A stretch of 16,357 nucleotides of DNA from DASWJQ01 sp964517315 (GTDB taxonomy: Bacteria; Chloroflexota; Anaerolineae; Anaerolineales; E44-bin32), in NCBI GenBank assembly GCA_964517315.1, contig CAZFCJ010000078.1:1-16357 (forward strand). Direction: 5' to 3'. Positions within the stretch are counted from its first letter, which is position 1; every line of letters starts with the position of its first letter. The translations under genes were made by a program, and so were the position numbers. This document shows positions 1-6,591 of this stretch, piece by piece. Below the pieces are notes generated by a model that ran no database searches, had not been told where the DNA came from, and was given only the letters and a program-made list of their open reading frames with translations.

Positions 1-31
1 CCATGTTCTTGAGGAGAGAGTTATGAGGGCT

Positions 32-178
32 CCGAATCCCGAGTCCCGGATCCCGAGTCCCGGATTTCCAATCCCCAGTCTCCAGCTTCCCATCACCAAT
101 AGAAACACGACCAAGACACAAAGGCCTCCCTTTGTGTTCTTCTCGTTATCCCTTTGGGCTCTTTGTGTTGCTGACCGC
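32..178 (-). repeat. Composite interspersed repeat, copy A (heptads plus hairpin core)
   Basis: On the plus strand, 32-101 reads as ten consecutive 7-base units that drift from CCGAGTC-like to CCCAGTC/TCCAATC-like without losing register. The hairpin core follows at about 101-172, with a perfect 9-base stem ACACAAAGG (116-124) / CCTTTGTGT (129-137) around a 4-base loop. Read on the minus strand, the order and sequence match the six plus-strand copies elsewhere in the window. The copy starts just 3' of the stop of the minus-strand lipoprotein gene (187), so here it may lie in the end of that transcript. No T-run follows the stem, so it is not called a terminator. Confidence 0.8.
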
Positions 179-186
179 CGGATTCT

Positions 187-966
187 CTACAATCCGCCCT
201 CTCCGTCCACCCTCCATTCGCGCGCTTCGGTGATGCTGAAATCCGTCAGAATCTCGACGACGTCGTCTTTGCAGTCCTCGACGCGCAGGTTGTACTTGCC
301 GGAGGACACGTTGAATGAGATCCGGCCCTCCGGGGGCAAGTAGGCGTTCCGAGGCAGCGCGTTCGGCCCCCACCCCTGACTGTTGTGGGGGACGATGAAC
401 AGGAAGCACAGGTTACGGCCGGCTTCATTGATGATCGTGATCGGGAATGGGTTGACCAAAGGCCGCGGGGTCGGGCTGCTCACCGGAGTCGGACGCGGGG
501 TCGGAGTGGCGGGCGCGGCGACCACCTCCACCCCGTCGATCCCGCCGCTGGTCTCGATCAATCCGCTCCAGATCCAGCAGTCGATTCCCTCGACGCGGAC
601 CTGCCACCACAGCGGACCAAAAAACTCGCTCTGACCGACGATAAGGTGTGAACTGCCGGCGCGCGAAGTCGTGACCACGTCATATATGATGCCGGGGCCC
701 CGGCGGCAGTTGGCGTCGGTTGTGATGTTCGCCATCGGTCGCCCCAGCGTGGGGGACGCGGTCGGCGTTTCGGTCGGCGTGCTGGTCGCGGTCGGTTCCG
801 GCGTCGCCGTTGAGGTGGGTGTGGCCGGGAGGGCGGTCGGCGTCGAGGTCGGCTGTTCAGCGGGAGGTGTAGCCGGAGCGCAGCCGGCCAGCCCGACTGC
901 GATCAGGACAAGCCACGCGGCGATCTTGCCGGCATGCCGCCAGCGAGTTCTCTCATTGGATTGCAT
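187..966 (-). CDS. Lipoprotein with SH3-like domain and C-terminal beta domain
   Basis: A predicted extracytoplasmic lipoprotein of 259 aa. The N-terminus has basic residues, a hydrophobic segment and a canonical lipobox LAGC with Cys29. Residues 32-75 are a Thr/Pro-rich linker (TPT, TATPEP), followed at about 78-140 by an SH3b-like domain with the typical NCRRGPG start, a WWQV strand and a CWIW end. A second Pro/Thr linker (150-172) leads to a C-terminal beta domain (175-253; ITIINEAG, LCFLF, WGPN, GKYNLRVEDC, EWRV). This architecture is common in Chloroflexota and probably serves cell-surface binding; the ligand is unknown. The ATG at 966 has a GAGGAGGG Shine-Dalgarno at 978-985, somewhat distant at about 12 bases. 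The gene is probably monocistronic, with 273 bases separating it from the next gene upstream. Confidence is high for the gene and domain order, low for the role. Confidence 0.88.
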   Translation of the reverse strand: MQSNERTRWRHAGKIAAWLVLIAVGLAGCAPATPPAEQPTSTPTALPATPTSTATPEPTATSTPTETPTASPTLGRPMANITTDANCRRGPGIIYDVVTTSRAGSSHLIVGQSEFFGPLWWQVRVEGIDCWIWSGLIETSGGIDGVEVVAAPATPTPRPTPVSSPTPRPLVNPFPITIINEAGRNLCFLFIVPHNSQGWGPNALPRNAYLPPEGRISFNVSSGKYNLRVEDCKDDVVEILTDFSITEAREWRVDGEGGL

Positions 967-1239
967 TGGTTGGAAATCCCTCCTCGGGTGAGGTTTAGTT
1001 GGGGTGGAAGGAGTTCAATTAAATGTTAACAAATTCTCTGCAGTGGTCGCCTTCGTCCGGACTGAATTGTCGTCATCGACATTCAACCAAGCGCGTTTTG
1101 CCGGAGGTTATTTGCCGTTTGGAGGCTCTATTGCAGCTCGGTTCCGGTCGGCATCCCCGGGTACAGGTTTAATGGAATCGCCATCGGCCTGAGGGTTGAG
1201 CGTCCGCTTTCGTCTCCTGCGCAGGCGTTTCGCCTCGAA
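967..1239. other. Spacer between two minus-strand lipoprotein genes
   Basis: This 273-base spacer holds the Shine-Dalgarno of the downstream gene (978-985) and an AT-rich patch at about 1016-1040 containing GTTAAC. On the minus strand that patch includes TTTAAT, which could be a -10 element, but no convincing -35 was found. No terminator, RNA gene or repeat copy was recognised. Confidence 0.4.
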
Positions 1240-2238
1240 TCATTCCTGGACCTGCCGGAAAGAGACGAGCTCCAGACCCGTGCCCGCTTCCTCCGCCGGA
1301 ATCGGAAATTCCATCCCGCTCATGTTCAACGCGGTGGTCAGGGTCTCCGTGCCCAGCAAGCCCACACCGCGCGAGTACCATTGGTGGGCTGTGCTGGTGA
1401 AGGACGGCGACAGGTCCACGCCTTCCATACTCATATTCACCGTCATCGAGGTCTCTTGGCGGATCTTGAGGGCTTCATTGAAGGTTCCGGCGGGCACGCT
1501 GAGGCGCTCAAATGCCGCCTCGCCGGCGCCGGCCGTCGACCACGTCATCATCCATGGGCTTTCCTCGAAGTTCAATTCGAAAGTTTGGCCTTCGACCGGG
1601 CTGCTTGTGACCGACCCTGAGAGAAGGATCTCAGTCTCCCACTGATGATCCCAGTTGTTCTGCTCGAAGGTCTCCAAGCTGGGAAGGAACTCGCCACCGC
1701 CGTGCGTATAGGCGAGGTCGACGGTCCCTGCAGCGCCGCCAGGAAGGGAGGATAGGCTCATAGCCAAGGTTGGGAAGGTCAGGATGGCCCCCTCCTGACA
1801 GCTCACCGTGTACATGGCGGTGACTCCCAAAGAGGGGCTTTCCATCCGGATGGCGGCCTGGGTGTCGGTGACGTCGTGGACCGTCCACGTGAAGGAGGGG
1901 CCGCCGGAAGGCGTCGAGGTCGAGCTTGCACTCGGTTGAGCTGTGGCCGGAGACGACCGCTGTCGGTAGGTCCATTGATTGCCAACTTCCAGCGGCAGCA
2001 ACGGGTTGGCGCACTCACCCTCGGCGATGGGGAGCGAGGTGGTTTGCCGTTCGGATCCGGCCGGAGTGCTCCCCGCGGCCTCTTCGGTGATTGGGGCAGC
2101 GGGTGTGGCCGGCTCGGTTGAGTCAGTGCGCTCACCACCAAGGCCTAGGACGTTGCATGACAGGCTTCCGGCGGCGAGCACGACCAGAGTGATCCACACA
2201 CGACTTCTGCTTCTCTCGGATATCCGGGTGCGCAACAT
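1240..2238 (-). CDS. Secreted lipoprotein, unknown function
   Basis: A 332-aa predicted lipoprotein. An Arg-rich N-terminus is followed by a hydrophobic stretch and a lipobox-like SLSC with Cys28; position -3 is Ser, so the box is imperfect. A low-complexity Ser/Thr/Ala region (about 32-68) precedes a mature domain opening with CANPLLPLEVGNQWTY and containing SVPAGTFNEALKIRQ and HQWYSRGVGLL. This pattern (PL..G..W.Y, then VPAGTF, then WY..GVGL) resembles DUF3108-like surface proteins; the match is from memory and the role is unknown. The start is ambiguous. The AGGAGGT Shine-Dalgarno (2241-2247) is only about 3 bases from the ATG, whereas the second codon is TTG (2233-2235) at a better distance of about 6. 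An exact TATAAT lies upstream at 2274-2279. The neighbour at 187 is also a lipoprotein on the same strand. Confidence 0.85.
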   Translation of the reverse strand: MLRTRISERSRSRVWITLVVLAAGSLSCNVLGLGGERTDSTEPATPAAPITEEAAGSTPAGSERQTTSLPIAEGECANPLLPLEVGNQWTYRQRSSPATAQPSASSTSTPSGGPSFTWTVHDVTDTQAAIRMESPSLGVTAMYTVSCQEGAILTFPTLAMSLSSLPGGAAGTVDLAYTHGGGEFLPSLETFEQNNWDHQWETEILLSGSVTSSPVEGQTFELNFEESPWMMTWSTAGAGEAAFERLSVPAGTFNEALKIRQETSMTVNMSMEGVDLSPSFTSTAHQWYSRGVGLLGTETLTTALNMSGMEFPIPAEEAGTGLELVSFRQVQE

Positions 2239-2273
2239 AAACCTCCTACTCCATGGGAAAGGACGGATCGTGA

Positions 2274-2279
2274 ATTATA
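2274..2279 (-). promoter_or_regulatory. Candidate -10 box of the 1240-2238 lipoprotein gene
   Basis: The minus strand reads TATAAT here, an exact sigma-70-type -10 hexamer. It lies 35 bases upstream of the ATG at 2238, leaving a short leader that contains the Shine-Dalgarno. No good -35 hexamer is visible at 16-19 bases; the nearest is TGTCCA at about 20. This is a candidate only. Confidence 0.4.
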
Positions 2280-2331
2280 TAGCGACTGGGTGAAAAGGTG
2301 GACATTGCTGGCGGGCTACCGGCCCGAGGAG

Positions 2332-2566
2332 GCTCACCAGAAAGGCACGAAGCGCACGAAGGAATATCTATAAGAATAGAAAGAGAGAGCTTTGAGTCTT
2401 GGTGTCTTCGTGTAATCTCTTTTGTAACTGGTAACGGGTCATTGGTTGACTGGAGAGCGATGAATGTGGACCCGGAATCGGGGATCCGGGCTCGATGTCG
2501 GTCGCTAGGTGCTCGTTGCCAGAAGCCAGCGATCAGAGGCTTCTGGCTCACGGCTGGGGGCTCGGT
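2332..2566 (+). repeat. Composite interspersed repeat, copy B (core plus long heptad array)
   Basis: The core at about 2336-2424 has nonamer-like units (AAAGGCACG, AAGCGCACG), the conserved ATCTATAAGAA loop and the return arm CTTGGTGTCTTCGTGTAAT. From 2425 the sequence runs in 7-base units (TAACTGG, TAACGGG, TCATTGG, then one 8-base unit), passes through GATCCG-type units at 2468-2488, and ends in eleven GCTCNNN-type units at 2490-2566. The copy lies between divergently transcribed genes, which argues against a simple terminator role. Confidence 0.8.
2518..2547. repeat. 10-base perfect inverted repeat inside the heptad array of copy B
   Basis: GCCAGAAGCC at 2518-2527 and GGCTTCTGGC at 2538-2547 are exact reverse complements separated by 10 bases. 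Both arms keep the 7-base register of the surrounding GCTCNNN units. An RNA spanning this stretch could form a stem-loop in the region between the divergent genes. Confidence 0.65.
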
Positions 2567-2758
2567 ACAGCGCGCACGCCGGCTGCCTTTGACCGTTGCC
2601 TCCCAGCTCGATCTGCCAGGCTGTGTTGCCTGCCTCCCCCGGTTGCGCGAATCTAACCGATCCTGTAATCTCGGTGGGTCATCTAGGAGGGGTGCGCTGC
2701 GCAGGCCGCTTCTGCGATCCCGGTGCGCCCCTGAGCGTTCGATCTAGGAGAGTTCGGA
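2567..2758 (+). promoter_or_regulatory. Upstream region of the zinc-ribbon operon
   Basis: This is the stretch between repeat copy B and the first operon gene. A weak promoter-like pair is visible, TTGCGC at 2643-2648 and TAATCT at 2666-2671 with a 17-base spacer, each matching only about half of the sigma-70 consensus. The Shine-Dalgarno AGGAG at 2746-2750 sits 8 bases before the ATG at 2759. No riboswitch or RNA gene was recognised. Confidence 0.25.
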
Positions 2759-3166
2759 ATGGATGCCGGGGCATGCCGCAATTGTGGTGCCAGCCTGGGA
2801 TCAAACCAGGCGTTCTGCACCGAATGCGGAACCCCGGTCCAAGCTCCACAGCGCCAGTCTGAATCCCGCCCATCGGCGCCGCAGCCGGGCGCAGAACAGA
2901 CCTCACTGCAGCGCTCGCTGGCCGGCCTGGGAATCCCGGTTGGTTTGAGCACTATCGTGGGCTTCTTCGGCGCGCTGATCGTTGGGGTGATCGTGCCGCG
3001 CGTACTGCCGTTTATTCTGCCCATCTTCTATCCTATTCTGAACGAGCTCACCGGGGGCTCTCCGGATCCCGTCAACCGCTTCGCCATGACCAGCCTGACA
3101 TTCCTGAGCAGCTTCGTCGTGTCCTTCGTGTTTGGCTTCCTGCCTAGAACTTTGAGGCGCGGATGA
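2759..3166 (+). CDS. Zinc-ribbon membrane protein (operon gene 1)
   Basis: A 135-aa protein with an N-terminal zinc ribbon (Cys6, Cys9, Cys20, Cys23 in CRNCG...FCTECG), a polar Gln/Pro/Ser linker (28-50) and two or three hydrophobic segments (about 58-95 and 108-128), ending in a basic tail (RTLRRG). Expected topology puts the zinc ribbon in the cytoplasm and the hydrophobic part in the membrane. The start is supported by AGGAG 8 bases upstream. The stop overlaps the next start as ATGA (3163-3166), which implies translational coupling. Zinc ribbons of this CxxCGxxL type recur in three later genes of the operon. The family function is not known; a scaffold or membrane-adaptor role is inference. 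Confidence 0.85.
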   Translation: MDAGACRNCGASLGSNQAFCTECGTPVQAPQRQSESRPSAPQPGAEQTSLQRSLAGLGIPVGLSTIVGFFGALIVGVIVPRVLPFILPIFYPILNELTGGSPDPVNRFAMTSLTFLSSFVVSFVFGFLPRTLRRG

Positions 3167-3798
3167 CCTCGGTTGGAGGCGGCGTTCGCACGGATCGACG
3201 GGCCCTGTTCACATTGATCGGCGTGGCCGCGGCGTCGGTTTCCGCGGCCGCGATCGTTGCTCATGCCCTCGGCTGGTTGCCGCTTTACTTCACGGTTGAT
3301 CTCCTCGGCTTGCCCTCCTTAGTGATCCTGCTTCTCCTCGGAATCTACGCACATCGCATCCGCGAACGGGAGTTCCTGCGCCGCCTGACGGTTGGTGTCC
3401 TGGCGGGGGTCGTGGCCACCGCGGCGTATGACCTCAGCCGGCTGCTGATATGGCAAGCCGGGCTCGTTCAAATCAATCCCTTCGTCAGCCACCCGATTTT
3501 CGGCATGCTGATCACCGGGGCCGGTGTGGAGACGCTCCGGTCCGTTGTGGTCGGGTGGGGGTATCACTTCTGGAATGGGCTGGGATTCGGAATCATGTAC
3601 ACGCTGATCGCTGGTCCCGCCCACTGGGCCTACGCGGTGCTGTGGGCTCTCTTTCTCGAAATCGCCTGGCTGACGGCGATGCCCGCCGCGGTCGAACTGC
3701 GGCTCAATCCCCAGCTTGTCGTGGTCGGCGTTATGGGTCACCTCGCCTACGGCGCCGGGTTGGCGGGCGTGACACGCCGAAAGCTGGCCCCAACATGA
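3163..3798 (+). CDS. Polytopic membrane protein, unknown function (operon gene 2)
   Basis: A 211-aa protein with about six predicted membrane segments (near residues 14-36, 40-62, 73-95, 108-125, 131-155, 157-175 and 184-203). Residues that may be functionally important are the His and Trp of YHFWNGLGFG in the fifth segment and the His of GHLAYGAG in the last. These recall small conserved membrane proteins with HxxNGxxFG and HxxYG motifs, but no family name can be assigned with confidence. The start overlaps the upstream stop (ATGA) and the stop at 3796-3798 overlaps the next ATG (3795), so it sits in the middle of a coupled operon. No enzymatic signature was seen. Confidence 0.82.
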   Translation: MTSVGGGVRTDRRALFTLIGVAAASVSAAAIVAHALGWLPLYFTVDLLGLPSLVILLLLGIYAHRIREREFLRRLTVGVLAGVVATAAYDLSRLLIWQAGLVQINPFVSHPIFGMLITGAGVETLRSVVVGWGYHFWNGLGFGIMYTLIAGPAHWAYAVLWALFLEIAWLTAMPAAVELRLNPQLVVVGVMGHLAYGAGLAGVTRRKLAPT

Positions 3799-5345
3799 GC
3801 GCCTTCCTCGTCTGGGAAACGAGCGCCATGAAGCGCCGACGGAAGGGACTGCTGCTCGGATTGGCGACCGCCTGCGCGCTTGGGTTCTCACTGATGACCT
3901 GGTTCCCGGCGGCGGCGGCAGACTGTGACGAACCAACTGATTGTGCCTTGGCGGCCGACACCGCCAGGAGCCCCATGGTCCCCATCGCCGGCGCGGCAGC
4001 GGGCGCGGCCGCGGCGGCGGTCGCCGGGCGCGTCGTGGGCGGAGCGGCGGCGGGCGCGACCGGCGGGACCTCGTCGACGGCCGGCGTGGGTGCGTCTGCA
4101 CCGCCCCTGGTTACCGATCAGAAGGTGGTCTCGGGCCAGGAAGCCCTCGATCGTCTGATCGACATGGGAGCCAGCCACGACGGCGATTGCGTGCACGTGC
4201 CCTCAGGGCTGTCGGCCATGCCCTCCGGCGTGCGCGGTGTGGGCTGGACGACAACCCGGGCCCATCCCACGGATCCAAACAAGCGCTGCTTGGATCCGGA
4301 CCACACTGCGATCGCCGTCGATTGGCAGCACCCCCCGGGGCCGACCACCCAGACTTGGATCGAGCCGAGCGGAACGCCCGCCGAGCGGATCACTGACATC
4401 GAAGACGGACTCACGGATCTCGGCTTCCCGTCGCCGGGCCGGGTCACGACGGCGAGCGGGGAGACCTTTGTGCGCGCCCCTGAGAACCTCCCCGACAACG
4501 CCGGCGGGATCGCCCACGGCACGCGCACGGTGATCGATCCTGCCACGGGCGAGGAAGTCGTGGTGATCGACCCGGATCGGCCAGTTGCCGTCGATCACTG
4601 GCCGCGGCAGCCTGCGCCCTCGCCGATGCCGCCGTCACCCACTCCGCCACCGCCCTCTCCAACGCCGCCACCTTCGCCGACCCCACCGCCGCCGTCACCG
4701 ACTCCGCCACCCCCCTCGCCGACGCCACCCCCGCCGTCGCCCACCCCGCCACCTCCCTCACCGACGCCACCTCCGCCGTCGCCTGAACCTCCGCCGCCCT
4801 CGCCAAAGCCACCCAAGAAGACGTACGTCTTCGGGATGTCGCCGGTGTTCGCCGCCGAAGCGGGTGAGATCGCGGTCGGCTCGATCATGTGCATCAAAGT
4901 GCGGGCTATCCATGGCGGGACCGGCGAGGGCTACCTGTTTTTCAAGGGCGTCGGAGGAGGCTTGGGGACGCCGATCTCCGTCTGGGGGCCGGGCTCGGAG
5001 AGCGAGGTCGTAGCTACGGTTCCGATGACGGTTTCGCAATTTGCGGGGGGCGGCGCGGTCGGTGGGGCTGGGATTGGAGCGGTCATCGTGGGGGGTTCCT
5101 TCAATAGCATCATCTTTTTCTGTGGCCCGCTTCCCAATGTGTACTGGGTGCCGTGGGGGTGGGCGTGGGGCGCAGGGGCGGGGCTCTCCGGGACGGCAGG
5201 GCTGTGGAATTATCACAGCACTCCTGAGTCCGTGCTGGTCGACCTGACCAACACGCTCAGTTTTGGGCCGTTGGGGTTGAGCGCCGGCCAGAAGGAGATG
5301 GCCGAGCACATGACCCAATTCCGGGAATGGCTGCTCTCATCTTGA
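3795..5345 (+). CDS. Secreted proline-rich protein, unknown function (operon gene 3)
   Basis: A predicted exported protein of 516 aa. The ATG at 3795 forms an ATGA overlap with the upstream gene. An in-frame ATG at 3828 (M12, MKRRRKGLLLGLATACALG) gives a cleaner signal peptide, with cleavage expected near AAAA-DC, so the mature protein is the same or nearly so. After an Ala/Gly-rich stretch (about 55-90) there is a soluble domain (about 92-270; DPDHTAIAVDW, PATGEEVVVIDPDRP). A long PPSPTPP linker follows (residues 273-340, about nine 7-residue units). The C-terminal domain (341-516) is rich in Gly, Ala and Trp and includes a hydrophobic patch (AIVGG-like, VYWVPWGWAWG). The linker resembles extensin or cell-wall spacers, suggesting a surface-exposed, two-domain protein. 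No known domain was recognised. The long reverse-strand Gly-rich frame opposite the linker is an artefact. Confidence 0.82.
   Translation: MSAFLVWETSAMKRRRKGLLLGLATACALGFSLMTWFPAAAADCDEPTDCALAADTARSPMVPIAGAAAGAAAAAVAGRVVGGAAAGATGGTSSTAGVGASAPPLVTDQKVVSGQEALDRLIDMGASHDGDCVHVPSGLSAMPSGVRGVGWTTTRAHPTDPNKRCLDPDHTAIAVDWQHPPGPTTQTWIEPSGTPAERITDIEDGLTDLGFPSPGRVTTASGETFVRAPENLPDNAGGIAHGTRTVIDPATGEEVVVIDPDRPVAVDHWPRQPAPSPMPPSPTPPPPSPTPPPSPTPPPPSPTPPPPSPTPPPPSPTPPPPSPTPPPPSPEPPPPSPKPPKKTYVFGMSPVFAAEAGEIAVGSIMCIKVRAIHGGTGEGYLFFKGVGGGLGTPISVWGPGSESEVVATVPMTVSQFAGGGAVGGAGIGAVIVGGSFNSIIFFCGPLPNVYWVPWGWAWGAGAGLSGTAGLWNYHSTPESVLVDLTNTLSFGPLGLSAGQKEMAEHMTQFREWLLSS
4611..4814 (+). repeat. PPPPSPT heptapeptide linker repeat
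   Basis: Within the proline-rich gene, this stretch encodes about nine units of PPPPSPT with variants (PPPSPT, PPPPSPE, PPPPSPK). The bases form imperfect 21-base units with varied third positions (ccg, cca, ccc, cct), so the peptide is better conserved than the DNA. That is expected of an old, selected linker rather than a recent slippage tract. Confidence 0.8.
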
Positions 5346-5409
5346 TCGAAGGCGTGGGAGCGAGGTTGCTTGCTGCAGAAAGTTCGCGCGGAAAGAGTTG
5401 GGGATTGAC

Positions 5410-6591
5410 GTGACCGCTCCAGAAGTGAGCGTGCTGATCCCGGCCCACAACGAGGGCCACTGGCTGGAGCGAACGGTGCGGGCGGTGCGCAGCGCAACTC
5501 GCCATCGCTCCTACGAGATCGTTGTCGTGGACGACGGCTCCAGCGACGGGAGCTGCTCGTTTCTGCGGGCGCGGAACGCGCACAGCGGGCGGGTCCGTTG
5601 CGTGCGCGGGCGGGGGCTGGGCGTGGCCGGCGCGCGCGCGCTCGGTGCGAAGCATGCCCGTGCACCCCATCTGGTGTTCATCGACGCACATGTGCTGCCC
5701 GCCCCGGGATGGTTGGGGGTGATGATGGCCATGCTCGTCGATCCGAGCGTGGGGTTGGCGGGGGTCGAGGTCCGCGACGTGCACAATGAGGACTACGTCG
5801 GACACGCTTACGTGCCGGCCAATGCGAACCTCAACGCGGCATGGGTCGCCCCGCGGGGCGCCGCGCCCTATGAAGTGCCGGCCGTGATCGGCTGCTGCAT
5901 TGGACTCCGACGGGAAACCTACGACGCGATGGGCGGTTTCGATCCCGGCAGCGTGAGTTGGGGGGTTGATGATATCGAGCTCTCGCTGCGGGCGTGGCGC
6001 ATGGGGTACCGGTGTTTGGTATCGCCGGAGGCCCACGTGGCGCATTGGTTCAAGGACAACGCCGATCGCAGCTACACGATCTCCTGGGAGGATTACGACG
6101 TCAACCTATTACGCTGTGCATTCACCTATTTTCGGGGGCCACGATTGGCCGGGATCCTGGCCAACGCCGCGCAGCGCAGGTCGTTTCGGCGATCGCTCGC
6201 TCGGGTTCATCGGGATCGCGAGTTCTGGCGGAGGCGGGCTTGGCTGCGATCGAGATTCTCCCGCGGTGAAGCCTGGTACTTCGAGCGCTTTGCGCCTGAG
6301 CTGGCTCCCATGGAGAACCGACTGAGAAAGGCATTGCAGGACCAAAGGAGACGGCAGTCAATGAGGATCGAAAAGCATGTAAGCTGCCCGCAATGCGGCG
6401 CAAAGAATCTGGGCGTGCAGGAGCGCTGCCTGCTGTGTCAGGCTCCGCTTCCGACCCCAGAGGCGGCGCGCGCGGCCGTCGCCGAGCAGGGGCAGAAGGC
6501 GGACAGGTCGCACTGCAGCAACTGCGGTGAGGCGCTCAAGCCCGACGTGCGCTTCTGCACCAACTGTGGACATCCGGTGGAGTCGGCGTGA
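5410..6591 (+). CDS. Family 2-type glycosyltransferase (GALNT-like DxH) fused to two zinc ribbons (operon gene 4)
   Basis: A 393-aa protein predicted to transfer a sugar from a nucleotide-sugar donor; donor and acceptor are unknown. GT-A features: VSVLIPAHNEG (6-16), VVVDDGSSDGS (38-48), metal motif D92-A-H94 in FIDAHVLPAPGW, and WGVDDIELSLRAW (184-196) followed by His212 in AHVAHWF. A DxH motif plus a later His is the metal site of polypeptide GalNAc-transferases. Residues 326-343 and 369-386 are two CxxC...CxxC zinc ribbons, an unusual C-terminal fusion. The GTG at 5410 is chosen because GGGGA lies 5 bases upstream; TTG 5398 is the alternative and adds 4 residues. The stop overlaps the next GTG (GTGA). 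An internal ATG at 6361 with its own Shine-Dalgarno could give the zinc-ribbon part separately. Confidence 0.87.
   Translation: MTAPEVSVLIPAHNEGHWLERTVRAVRSATRHRSYEIVVVDDGSSDGSCSFLRARNAHSGRVRCVRGRGLGVAGARALGAKHARAPHLVFIDAHVLPAPGWLGVMMAMLVDPSVGLAGVEVRDVHNEDYVGHAYVPANANLNAAWVAPRGAAPYEVPAVIGCCIGLRRETYDAMGGFDPGSVSWGVDDIELSLRAWRMGYRCLVSPEAHVAHWFKDNADRSYTISWEDYDVNLLRCAFTYFRGPRLAGILANAAQRRSFRRSLARVHRDREFWRRRAWLRSRFSRGEAWYFERFAPELAPMENRLRKALQDQRRRQSMRIEKHVSCPQCGAKNLGVQERCLLCQAPLPTPEAARAAVAEQGQKADRSHCSNCGEALKPDVRFCTNCGHPVESA
6344..6363 (+). promoter_or_regulatory. Internal Shine-Dalgarno and ATG before the zinc-ribbon tail
   Basis: AAAGGAG at 6344-6350 lies 10 bases before an in-frame ATG at 6361 (codon 318 of the glycosyltransferase frame). 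Initiation here would yield a 76-aa protein made of just two zinc ribbons. The ATG reads ATGA, with a TGA at 6362-6364 in another frame. That is the same overlap pattern as the true gene junctions at 3163 and 3795, so the fusion may have arisen by a 1-base change, or two products may be made. Confidence 0.45.

Noticed and set aside
116..137. Intrinsic terminator in repeat copy A
   Set aside because: The stem is good but no T-run follows on either strand, and the same core also occurs between divergent genes, so it is listed as a repeat.
2683..2745. tRNA-like or riboswitch-like GC-rich stretch before the operon
   Set aside because: No cloverleaf, no GGTTCRA-type T-arm, and the apparent arms AGGGGTGCGC and GTGCGCCCCT are not reverse complements.
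3450..3794. N-terminal extension of the proline-rich protein into the preceding gene
   Set aside because: It would overlap the membrane protein gene by 349 bases. The ATGA at 3795 and the signal peptide at 3828 are far better starts.
4595..4897. Minus-strand Gly-rich reading frame (GEGGGGVGDGG type)
   Set aside because: It is the mirror of the PPPPSPT linker on the plus strand. It has no Shine-Dalgarno and no independent features.
5257..6045. 262-aa minus-strand frame opposite the glycosyltransferase
   Set aside because: It overlaps clear GT motifs on the other strand and has a low-complexity His/Arg/Pro composition typical of antisense frames.
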